Source: JBHIBC01 sp046758905 (GTDB lineage Bacteria > Acidobacteriota > Polarisedimenticolia > Gp22-AA2). Taken from it: a stretch of DNA of 47,661 bases. Position numbers and translations under genes: made by a program. Shown piece by piece: positions 9,946 through 17,170 of this stretch. The stretch lies in assembly GCA_046758905.1 (NCBI GenBank), contig JBHIBC010000012.1:1-47661 (forward strand), read 5' to 3'. Every line of letters starts with the position of its first letter. Within the stretch, counting starts at the first letter, position 1. A model generated the notes under the pieces. That model was not told where the DNA came from, searched no databases, and saw nothing but the letters and a program-made list of their open reading frames with translations.

Positions 9946-10587
9946 GTGAGGCGATACGTTGTCGGCGTGACCGGCGCCAGCGGCTCGCTCTGCGCCCGCT
10001 CGGTCCTGTGCCGCCTCCTGGCGCACCCGGAGGTCGAGCAGGTGCACGTCGTCCTCAGCCGCTTCTCCCTCATGACCATCCGCGCCGAGCTCGAGGGGCC
10101 GGCGCGCAGCGAGGAGGAGGCTCTGCGGACCCTGCTCGGCGATCGGGGTCCCGGCGCCCGGGCCGCATCGCGCCGGCCCCGACGGGCCGCATCCAAGATC
10201 GTCCTTCACCGCTCGGGCGATATGGCGGCCGCGATCAGCAGCGGGTCGTACGACACCAACGGCATGGTGATCGTCCCCTGCAGCGGCGGGACGCTGGCCG
10301 CCGTCGCCAACGGCGTCACCGGCAACCTGCTTCACCGGGCGGCCGAGGTCACCCTCAAGGAGCGCCGTCCTCTGGTGCTCGCCTTCCGGGAGACGCCGGT
10401 CAGCCTGGTGCACATCGAGAACATGAGGCTCGCCGCCAGGGCGGGGGCCGTGATCTATCCCTTGATCCCCGCCTTCTACCAGAGGCCGGGGAGGGTCGAG
10501 GAGGTGGTCGAGGGGTTCACCTCGCGCATATTCGATCTCCTGCGCCTGCGGCACGACCTCGGGCAGCCCTGGGGAGGCCGGCGGTGA
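9946..10587 (+). CDS. ubiX: UbiX-like flavin prenyltransferase
   Basis: A 213-residue UbiX/Pad1 family protein. It should prenylate FMN with dimethylallyl phosphate to make the prenyl-FMN cofactor of UbiD-type decarboxylases. The FMN-binding N-terminus is GVTGASG. The central block GMVIVPCSGGTLAAVANGVTGN and the RAAEVTLKERRPLVLAFRETP segment followed by HIENM and IPAFYQRP are characteristic. A low-complexity, Arg/Ala-rich insertion (about residues 48-80) makes it longer than the usual 190 residues. The GTG start follows GAGGGGAGAG. Its last codon overlaps the start of ubiA by 4 nt (GTGA), so the two are coupled and act in one pathway, probably ubiquinone or futalosine-type menaquinone synthesis. 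Confidence 0.9.
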   Translation: MRRYVVGVTGASGSLCARSVLCRLLAHPEVEQVHVVLSRFSLMTIRAELEGPARSEEEALRTLLGDRGPGARAASRRPRRAASKIVLHRSGDMAAAISSGSYDTNGMVIVPCSGGTLAAVANGVTGNLLHRAAEVTLKERRPLVLAFRETPVSLVHIENMRLAARAGAVIYPLIPAFYQRPGRVEEVVEGFTSRIFDLLRLRHDLGQPWGGRR

Positions 10588-11492
10588 TCCCGCGGAGCGA
10601 CCGCGCCGACGGCGGCGGCGCCGGCCGGGCCCGCGGCCCGCGCGCCCTCTTGGCGACGCTCTCCATGATCAAGTTCCAGCACACGCTGTTCGCGCTGCCC
10701 TTCGCCCTGACCGGCGCGGTCCTGGCGGCGGACGGCGCGCCCTCCCGGCGCCAGCTCGGATGGATTTTGGCGGCGATGGTGGGGGCGCGCAGCGCCGCGA
10801 TGGTCTTCAACAGGATCGCCGACCTCAGGTACGACCGGGTCAACCCGAGGACGTCGGCGCGCCCGCTGGTGACCGGCGAGCTGGGCCTGCGTTTCGCCTG
10901 GTCCTTCCTGATCGCGAGCGCCGGGCTCCTGCTCCTCAGCGCGGCCATGCTCAACCGGCTCGCCTTCGTCCTCGCGTGGCCGGCGCTGGCCGTGATCCTC
11001 TCCTACTCGTACGCGAAGCGCGTGAGCTGGCTGACCCACCTGCACTTAGGGGCCTCGCTGGGGCTCGCCCCGCTCGGCGCCTGGGTCGCGGTGCGCGGAT
11101 CGATCGGCGCCGCGCCGGTGGTCCTCGCGGCCGCGGTCGCCCTGTGGGTGGCCGGGTTCGACATCATCTACGCCTGCCAGGACGTGGAGTTCGACCGGCG
11201 CCACGGCCTGCGATCCGTCCCGTCGCGATTCGGCGTGCCGGCGGGGCTCCGGGCGGCCGCCCTGCTGCACGGCGCCACGGTGGCCCTCCTGCTGGCGGTG
11301 GCGCCGCTCCATCGCCTCGGCCCGTGGTACGTGGCGGGGGTGGCCGGGACGGCGCTCCTGCTCTGGTACGAGCACCGCCTCGTGCGGCCGGGCGACCTCA
11401 GCCGCGTCAACCGCGCCTTCTTCACGGTCAACGGGATCGTGGCCTTCGTGATCCTCGCAGCGACGATCACCGATCGGGCCCTGTGGGGGTGA
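10584..11492 (+). CDS. UbiA-family polyprenyltransferase
   Basis: A 302-residue integral membrane prenyltransferase. The two Asp-rich motifs that bind the Mg-diphosphate of the prenyl donor are present: NRIADLRYD (from N76, with D80 and D84) and DVEFD (D200, D204). The N-terminal MIKFQHTLFALPFALTGA segment, together with several hydrophobic helices, resembles the subfamily annotated as putative 4-hydroxybenzoate polyprenyltransferase, which in organisms using the futalosine route corresponds to MqnP. The GTG start overlaps the ubiX stop by 4 nt. Coupling with ubiX supports a prenylation/decarboxylation pair in quinone synthesis; which quinone cannot be decided here. Its 3' end overlaps the convergent glycerate kinase gene by 26 nt. 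Confidence 0.9.
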   Translation: MIPRSDRADGGGAGRARGPRALLATLSMIKFQHTLFALPFALTGAVLAADGAPSRRQLGWILAAMVGARSAAMVFNRIADLRYDRVNPRTSARPLVTGELGLRFAWSFLIASAGLLLLSAAMLNRLAFVLAWPALAVILSYSYAKRVSWLTHLHLGASLGLAPLGAWVAVRGSIGAAPVVLAAAVALWVAGFDIIYACQDVEFDRRHGLRSVPSRFGVPAGLRAAALLHGATVALLLAVAPLHRLGPWYVAGVAGTALLLWYEHRLVRPGDLSRVNRAFFTVNGIVAFVILAATITDRALWG

Positions 11493-12894
11493 GGAGCCGG
11501 CCGGGGCCGCCCGCGCCGATCCCGCGGACCTCGCCCGTCAGCAGGAGGTAGAGATCGCGCACGTTGGTGCCGGTCGGGCCCGTCAACACTTCGTCCCCGA
11601 GACGCCTGAAGAATCCGTAGCTGTTCGACTGCCCGAGCTGGCGCCGCGGGTCGAGGCGCGAGGCGCGCGCGCGGTCGAGCGACGCGCCGTCGACGATCGC
11701 GCCGGCGGCCGGGGAGTTGCCGTCGATCCCGTCGCTGCCGAGCGCCAGGAAGGTCCACGGCCTGACCGCCAGCCCGGAAAGCCGCAGGGCGAGACGCAGC
11801 GCGAACTCCTGGGCCCGGCCCCCTCGCCCCCGCCCGACGGGAACCGTGGTGACTTCGCCCCCGAGGACCAGCAGGCGCGTCCCCGAGGGCGCCGTCTCGA
11901 CGGCGCGCCCGAGCCTCTCGACGGCGTCCCCGACCGGCCCGGCCATCTCGGTGCCCACGGCCTCGGACGGCAGCCCCCGGGACAGGCCGGCGCGCACGGC
12001 GGCGGCACGCAGGTCGCGGTTCGACACGACGACCTCCCAGCGCGCGCGGCGGAACGCGGCGATGCCGGCGCGCGGCGTGTCCGGCAGCCGGCCGGAGCGC
12101 ATCGCCTCGAGGGCGCGCTCCGGAAGGAGCGGGGCGAGGCCGTGGCGATCGATCGCCAGGACCATGTCGTCGAAGGTGCTGCGATCGGGCAGGGAGGGTC
12201 CCGAGGCCACCTCGTCGCAGCGCTCGGGATCGACATCGCAGACGATGAGCGTCGTCAGGGAGGAGGCGCGGCGGGCCGCGATCGCCAGCCGTCCCCCCTT
12301 GAGCGCCGAGAAGCGCTTGCGCACCGCGTTGATCGCCTCGACCGGCGCCCCCGACCCGATCAGGGCGCGATGCAGCTGCGCCTTGTCCGCCCGGGTCAGG
12401 AACGGCGCGAGGGGCGCCGCCATCATCGACGACCCGCCTCCGGAGGCCAGGAAGACCACGTCGTCGCCGGCGCGGGCCGCGGCGGCGAGCCGCAGCGCCG
12501 CCCGCCCCGCGGCGAACGCGCCGCGTCCCGGCACCGGATGCTCGCCCCGCAGGCAGGTCAAGCGCAGACCGCCCGCCGGCCGGCCGGGCTTCAGGGAGCC
12601 CGGCCCGATCACGAGACCCTCGACCCGTCGCGTCGCGCCGGCCTCGAGCACGCGATCGAGCAGTCCCTCCGTCATCGGACCGGCCGCCTTCCCGTAGGCC
12701 AGGATCAGCAGGCGGCCCTTCCTCTCCAGCGTGAGCGAGCGCCCGCACAGGTTCAGCCTCCGCGCTCCGACGCCCACGTTGCGAAGCACGGCCTGGCGCG
12801 CATTGCAGGACCCGAGCGCCTCACGGACGACCTCGCGCAGCACCCGTCGGGCGGGGGTTCGCCAGGACGCCGCTGTGGATACCTTGAGCATCAA
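11467..12894 (-). CDS. Glycerate 2-kinase (GckA/TtuD, MOFRL family)
   Basis: A 475-residue protein of the DUF4147-MOFRL type, which phosphorylates D-glycerate to 2-phosphoglycerate, feeding it into lower glycolysis from serine-cycle, photorespiratory or tartrate pathways. The N-terminal domain carries AYGKAAGPM and the GGGSSMMAAP loop. The mid part has GAPVEAINAVRKRFSALKGG, a family hallmark. The C-terminal MOFRL domain has GGEVTTVPVG, GGRAQEFAL and GSDGIDGNSPAAGAI. The start is ATG; a second Met follows immediately. The 3' end overlaps ubiA on the other strand, and no hydroxypyruvate reductase or glyoxylate gene is adjacent. Length and motifs are normal, so function is fairly secure, though its pathway is not. 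Confidence 0.92.
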   Translation of the reverse strand: MMLKVSTAASWRTPARRVLREVVREALGSCNARQAVLRNVGVGARRLNLCGRSLTLERKGRLLILAYGKAAGPMTEGLLDRVLEAGATRRVEGLVIGPGSLKPGRPAGGLRLTCLRGEHPVPGRGAFAAGRAALRLAAAARAGDDVVFLASGGGSSMMAAPLAPFLTRADKAQLHRALIGSGAPVEAINAVRKRFSALKGGRLAIAARRASSLTTLIVCDVDPERCDEVASGPSLPDRSTFDDMVLAIDRHGLAPLLPERALEAMRSGRLPDTPRAGIAAFRRARWEVVVSNRDLRAAAVRAGLSRGLPSEAVGTEMAGPVGDAVERLGRAVETAPSGTRLLVLGGEVTTVPVGRGRGGRAQEFALRLALRLSGLAVRPWTFLALGSDGIDGNSPAAGAIVDGASLDRARASRLDPRRQLGQSNSYGFFRRLGDEVLTGPTGTNVRDLYLLLTGEVRGIGAGGPGRLLTPTGPDR

Positions 12895-12975
12895 TCACTC
12901 CATGGCGTTCTCTGAAAACCCCGGCGGACGGGGGATCGGGGTGGATCTGCCCGCGAACACCTTGTCCGGCGCGTC

Positions 12976-13005
12976 TTGACACGGGATCGATCCCTCTGCT
13001 ATAAC
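12976..13005 (+). promoter_or_regulatory. Sigma-70 promoter for the HU gene
   Basis: TTGACA (12976-12981), 18-nt spacer, TATAAC (13000-13005), with an extended -10 TGC directly upstream. This is one of the best promoter matches in the window and lies about 65 nt upstream of the HU ATG, as expected for a highly expressed nucleoid protein. Confidence 0.85.
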
Positions 13006-13069
13006 CCGCCCAACCCGCGAACTGCCGTGCGGCTTCTTTCCAACCCCGTCCTCTTGAGGAGGTGCCTGG

Positions 13070-13342
13070 ATGAACAAGGCCGACCTGATCGACAAGATCG
13101 CCAAGGACGCGCGCATCAGCAAGACCGCGGCCGGCAAGGCGCTGGACTCCCTCGTCGACGGCATCACCAAGTCCTTGAAGAAGGGCGACAGAGTGGCGCT
13201 GGTCGGGTTCGGGACGTTCACCGTCTCGAAGAGGAAGGCCCGCGTCGGGCGCAATCCGCAGACCGGCGAGCAGATCGAGATCAAGGCGCGCAAGGTGGCC
13301 CGCTTCCGCCCGGGCAAGGAGCTGGCCGCGGCCATCCGCTGA
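13070..13342 (+). CDS. hup: HU-family DNA-binding protein
   Basis: A 90-residue nucleoid-associated protein that bends and compacts DNA as a dimer. It starts MNKADLIDKIAKDARISKTAAGKAL, the usual helical dimerisation part. It then shows the hallmark GFGTFTVSKRKARVGRNPQTGE arm, in which the conserved RNP turn intercalates into DNA, and ends with PGKELAAAIR. All positions expected for HU/IHF are present; nothing separates HU from an IHF subunit with certainty, but the single-gene context favours an HU homodimer. AGGAGG lies a few bases upstream of ATG 13070. It stands alone, between a strong promoter and a strong stem-loop. Confidence 0.97.
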   Translation: MNKADLIDKIAKDARISKTAAGKALDSLVDGITKSLKKGDRVALVGFGTFTVSKRKARVGRNPQTGEQIEIKARKVARFRPGKELAAAIR

Positions 13343-13393
13343 TCGCGCGGAGACGCGAGCTGCTCGAGCCTTCTCTTCTTGAGAGAATGGAGC

Positions 13394-13420
13394 GGGGCGG
13401 CGCTGCCAAGGCGCCGCCCC
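13394..13420. terminator. Bidirectional stem-loop between hup and the biotin carrier gene
   Basis: GGGGCGGCGC (13394-13403) and GCGCCGCCCC (13411-13420) are perfect 10-bp arms around a 7-nt loop. It lies 52 nt after hup and 24 nt beyond the convergent biotin carrier gene, so it can end transcripts from both sides. No T-tract follows on either strand. Confidence 0.7.
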
Positions 13421-13443
13421 GTGCTGCCCGCGCCCTCCTCCCG

Positions 13444-13968
13444 CTACTCCACGCTCAGCAGGACCGCCCCCGCCTCGACGGTCTCGCCCGTGGCGACGCT
13501 CACGGCGACGACCTTCCCCTCTTTCGGCGCCGGGATCTCGTTCTCCATCTTCATCGCCTCAACGACTATCACGCCCTGGCCACGCCGGACCTCCTGGCCC
13601 TCGCGCACCAACAGCGCCGTCACCCGTCCCGGCATGACCGCGCGCACCTCCGCCCTCCCCTCTCGGCGCGGCGGGGCCGCGCGCGCCGCGCGCCTCAGCG
13701 GGTCGGCGATCCTCACGGGGTAGGTTCGGCCGCCGATGGTCACCGCGTAGGCGCGCTCCTCCGCCCCGGGGACCGCGGCCCCGTCGCCCTCGCGCGCGAC
13801 CGTCGCCTCCACGATCCTCCCCTCGGCCCACAGCACGAGCGACGGGCGCGTGCCGCGCGACTCCACCACCAGCTCGCGCCCGTCCAGCCGGACCGCGTAC
13901 CGGCCGGCGCCGCGGCGGCTGATCTCGACGCGGAACTCGCGATCGCCGACGCTCGCCACACAGCGCAT
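13444..13968 (-). CDS. Acyl-CoA carboxylase biotin carboxyl carrier subunit
   Basis: A 174-residue protein whose C-terminal 75 residues form a biotinyl (lipoyl-like) domain with the canonical EAMKMENE motif; the lysine to be biotinylated is K140. The N-terminal about 95 residues are beta-rich (DGRELVVES, RAYAVTIGGRTYPV) and probably dock to the carboxylase, followed by an Ala/Arg/Pro-rich linker. It lies 40 nt downstream of the biotin carboxylase gene in the same orientation. With the carboxyltransferase gene, the three encode a split acetyl-/propionyl-CoA carboxylase rather than the fused alpha chain. The start ATG is at 13968. Confidence 0.9.
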   Translation of the reverse strand: MRCVASVGDREFRVEISRRGAGRYAVRLDGRELVVESRGTRPSLVLWAEGRIVEATVAREGDGAAVPGAEERAYAVTIGGRTYPVRIADPLRRAARAAPPRREGRAEVRAVMPGRVTALLVREGQEVRRGQGVIVVEAMKMENEIPAPKEGKVVAVSVATGETVEAGAVLLSVE

Positions 13969-14008
13969 CGCGGGCTACCCTCCCGCGGCGGGCCCGACGC
14001 CCCGCCGC

Positions 14009-15529
14009 TCACGCTCCCTTGAGGCGGTTCAGTCGGGATCCCATCAACGCCCGCCGCCCGGCGAGCGTCCAGGCGCTCGGCCCCCGGCCCCGATCGGTGG
14101 CCACCGCGCGCGCCGACTCCTCGCACCGTACGATCGCCGCAGCGATCGCGGCCATCTCGACCTCCGGCCCCGCAGCCCGCAGCCGCTCCGCCACCCGCGG
14201 GAGGACCCTCTCGACGTAGCCGATGTCGATCCGCCCCGCGCGGAAGTCGCCCTCCTCCAGGATCTCCCTGTGGAAGGGGATCGTCGTCCTGACGCCGACG
14301 ATCTGGAACTCGTCGAGGGCGGCCCGCATGCGCGCCATCGCCTCGTCCCGGTCGCGGCCCCAGGTGATCAGCTTAGCGACGAGGGGGTCGTAATGGAGCG
14401 ACACCTCGTCCCCGGGCTGCAGCGCCGTGTCGACCCTCACCCCGGGGCCCGCCGGCAGCCGCACGGCCGCCACCCTCCCCGGGCAAGGGAAGAACGAGTT
14501 CGTCGGATCCTCGGCCAGGATGCGGCACTCCATCGCCCAGCCGCGGGGGCGCAGCCGATCCTGCCGCACCGACAGGCGGTCCCCGCGCGCGATCTCGATC
14601 TGGGCCCGCACGAGGTCGATGCCGGTGACCAGCTCGGTCACCGGGTGCTCCACCTGGAGCCGCGCGTTGACCTCCATGAAGTGCGCGCGGCCGGCCCGAT
14701 CCACCAGGAACTCGACGGTCCCCGCGTTCCGGTACCCGCACGATCGGGCGACCTCGATCGCCAGCTGCCCCAGCCGCTCCCGTGCGCCGTCCGACACGCC
14801 TGGGCCGGGCGATTCCTCGATCAGCTTCTGATGCCGTCTCTGGGTCGAGCACTCGCGCTCCCCCAGGTGGACGGCCCCACCGTGGGCGTCGGCGAGGATC
14901 TGCACCTCGATGTGGCGCACCCCCTCCAGGTACCTCTCGGCGTAGATGCCGTCGTCGCCGAACGAGGCCCGGGCCTCCGAGCGCGCGGCGCGAACCGCCG
15001 TCTCGAGGTCCGCCTCCCGCCGCACGATCCGCATCCCTCTGCCGCCGCCCCCCGCGGCGGCCTTCAGGATCAGGGGGAAGCCGGACTGCCGCGCGAACAC
15101 CCGGATCGCGTCGAGGTCCGCCCTCTCGGTGAGGCCGGGGATCACCGGAACCCCGTGGCGCGCCGCCTGGCGCCGCGCCGCCGCCTTGTCCCCGACCAGG
15201 CGCATGGCCTCCGGCGGCGGCCCGATGAAGATCATCCCCGCCGCCGCGACCGCCTCCGCGAAGTCGGGATTCTCCGCCAGGAAGCCGTACCCGGGGTGGA
15301 CCGCATCGGCCCGCATCGCGCGGGCGGCGCTCAGGACCGCGTCGATGTCCAGGTACGACGAGGCCGCGGGCGGCGGCCCGATCGGGCGGGCCGCGTCGGC
15401 CAGCCGCACCGGGAGCGAGTCCCGGTCCGCCTCCGAGTAGACGATAAGCGGCGACAGGCCCATCCCGCGGCAGCCGCGCAGGACGCGCAGGGCGATCTCG
15501 CCCCGGTTGGCGATCAGGATCCGACGCAT
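14009..15529 (-). CDS. Biotin carboxylase subunit of acyl-CoA carboxylase
   Basis: A 506-residue ATP-grasp enzyme that carboxylates biotin using bicarbonate and ATP. The N-terminus MRRILIANRGEIALRVLR and HPGYGFLAEN are signature sequences of the biotin carboxylase fold. The glycine-rich ATP loop GGGGRGMR, the ERYLEGVRHIEVQ segment and EVNARLQVEHPVTE (metal and bicarbonate site) are all present. It lacks a fused biotinyl domain; that domain is supplied by the small gene 40 nt downstream. It could serve acetyl-CoA or propionyl-CoA carboxylase, since biotin carboxylase subunits do not determine the acyl substrate. The C-terminal part past about 450 is alpha-helical and more variable. Confidence 0.94.
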   Translation of the reverse strand: MRRILIANRGEIALRVLRGCRGMGLSPLIVYSEADRDSLPVRLADAARPIGPPPAASSYLDIDAVLSAARAMRADAVHPGYGFLAENPDFAEAVAAAGMIFIGPPPEAMRLVGDKAAARRQAARHGVPVIPGLTERADLDAIRVFARQSGFPLILKAAAGGGGRGMRIVRREADLETAVRAARSEARASFGDDGIYAERYLEGVRHIEVQILADAHGGAVHLGERECSTQRRHQKLIEESPGPGVSDGARERLGQLAIEVARSCGYRNAGTVEFLVDRAGRAHFMEVNARLQVEHPVTELVTGIDLVRAQIEIARGDRLSVRQDRLRPRGWAMECRILAEDPTNSFFPCPGRVAAVRLPAGPGVRVDTALQPGDEVSLHYDPLVAKLITWGRDRDEAMARMRAALDEFQIVGVRTTIPFHREILEEGDFRAGRIDIGYVERVLPRVAERLRAAGPEVEMAAIAAAIVRCEESARAVATDRGRGPSAWTLAGRRALMGSRLNRLKGA

Positions 15530-15588
15530 CCTTACCTGTCCCCCACGCCCGGACGAGCGCCGCGTGGATGCCGAAGGCCCGGCCGGGG

Positions 15589-17136
15589 TCAGAGCGGGAT
15601 GTTCCCGTGCTTGCGCGGCGGCAGCGTGTCCTTCTTCGTCCCGAGCAGGCGGAGGGCCCGGATGACCTTGCCCCGCGTGACGCGCGGCTCGATCACCTCG
15701 TCCACGTACCCGCGCTCCGCGGCGACGTAAGGATTCGCGAACTTGTCCCGGAACTCGTCCACCTTCCGCTGGCGCAGGGCTCCCGGGGACCTCGACGCCG
15801 CCAGCTCCCGCCTGTAGAGGATCTTGACCGCCCCCTCCGGGCCCATCACGGCGATCTCCGCCGTGGGGTAGGCGAAATTGAAGTCGGTGCGGATGTGCTT
15901 GGATCCCATCACGCAGTAGGCGCCCCCGTACGCCTTGCGCGTGATGACCGTGACCTTGGGGACGGTCGCCTCCGCGAAGGCGTACAGAAGCTTCGCCCCG
16001 TGCCTGATGATGCCGCGGTGCTCCTGGTCGGTGCCCGGCAGGAACCCGGGAACGTCCTCGAAGATCACCAGTGGCACGTTGAAGGCGTCGCAGAAGCGCA
16101 CGAAGCGCGCGCCCTTCAGCGATGCGTCGATGTCGAGCGTCCCGGCCAGCACCGCCGGCTGGTTGGCCACGACCCCGACCACCCCGCCGTCCAGCCGGCC
16201 GAACCCGACGATCAGGTTGCGCGCGAAGTGCTCGTGGACCTCCAGGAACACCCCCTCATCCAGGACCCGCCGGACCAGATCCCGCATGTCGTACGGCCTG
16301 TTGGGCTCGGCGGGGATCAGGCGGTTCAGGTCCTCGTCCTCCCTGTCGGGGTCGTCCCCCGTCTCCCTGCGCGGGGGATCCTCCAAGTTGTTGGAGGGGA
16401 GGTACGAGAGCAACTCCCGGATGAGCGCCAGGGCCGCGGCGTCGTCGCTGGCGGCGAAGTGCGCCACTCCGCTCACCGACGCGTGGGTCATGGCCCCTCC
16501 GAGCTCCTCCTTGGTCACCTCCTCGTGGGTCACCGCCTTGATGACGTCGGGACCGGTGATGAACATGTAGGAGGTGCCCTCCACCATGATGTTGAAATCG
16601 GTGATCGCGGGGGAGTAGACCGCCCCGCCGGCGCAGGGCCCCATGATCGCCGAGATCTGCGGGATCACGCCCGACGCCAGGGTGTTGCGCAGGAAGATGT
16701 CGGCGTAGCCGCCCAGCGACACGACGCCCTCCTGGATCCGGGCTCCGCCGGAGTCGTTCAGCCCCACGACCGGCGCCCCGACCTTCATCGCCAGGTCGAG
16801 GATCTTGCAGATCTTCATCGCGTAGGTCTCGCTCAGAGACCCGCCGAAGACCGTGAAATCCTGCGCGAATACGAAGACGGGCCGGGCCTCGATCGTCCCG
16901 TGACCGGTGATCACGCCGTCCCCGGGGATCCGCTGCCGCTCCATCCCGAAGTCGGTGCAGCGGTGGACGACGAACCGATCGACCTCCTGAAAGCTTCCGG
17001 GGTCCAGCAGCAGGTGGACGCGCTCCCTGGCCGGGAGCTTGCCCTCCTCCCTCTGGCGGCGCAGGCGTTCCTCGCCGCCCCCCAGCTCGGCCTGCCGGTT
17101 CCTGCGCGCCAGCTCCTCGAACCGATCCCGGGCCAC
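15589..17136 (-). CDS. Acyl-CoA carboxylase carboxyltransferase subunit (PccB type)
   Basis: A 515-residue crotonase-fold carboxyltransferase with both halves fused, like the beta chain of propionyl-CoA carboxylase. In the N-terminal half NDSGGARIQEGV and GPCAGGAVYSPAITDF form the acyl-CoA site. In the C-terminal half GFGRLDGGVVGVVANQP, EDVPGFLPGTDQEHRG and the final RLLGTKKDTLPPRKHGNIPL tail match PccB. It transfers carboxylate from biotin to an acyl-CoA, most likely propionyl- and perhaps acetyl-CoA. I chose GTG at 17136, which is preceded by GGAGGGG and gives the usual family length; an upstream in-frame start (17247) would lie inside gyrA. It begins 34 nt after gyrA in the same direction and leads the three-gene carboxylase set. 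Confidence 0.94.
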   Translation of the reverse strand: MARDRFEELARRNRQAELGGGEERLRRQREEGKLPARERVHLLLDPGSFQEVDRFVVHRCTDFGMERQRIPGDGVITGHGTIEARPVFVFAQDFTVFGGSLSETYAMKICKILDLAMKVGAPVVGLNDSGGARIQEGVVSLGGYADIFLRNTLASGVIPQISAIMGPCAGGAVYSPAITDFNIMVEGTSYMFITGPDVIKAVTHEEVTKEELGGAMTHASVSGVAHFAASDDAAALALIRELLSYLPSNNLEDPPRRETGDDPDREDEDLNRLIPAEPNRPYDMRDLVRRVLDEGVFLEVHEHFARNLIVGFGRLDGGVVGVVANQPAVLAGTLDIDASLKGARFVRFCDAFNVPLVIFEDVPGFLPGTDQEHRGIIRHGAKLLYAFAEATVPKVTVITRKAYGGAYCVMGSKHIRTDFNFAYPTAEIAVMGPEGAVKILYRRELAASRSPGALRQRKVDEFRDKFANPYVAAERGYVDEVIEPRVTRGKVIRALRLLGTKKDTLPPRKHGNIPL

Positions 17137-17170
17137 CGCGTCCCCTCCGCTCTCGTCCGGACGGGCCGAC

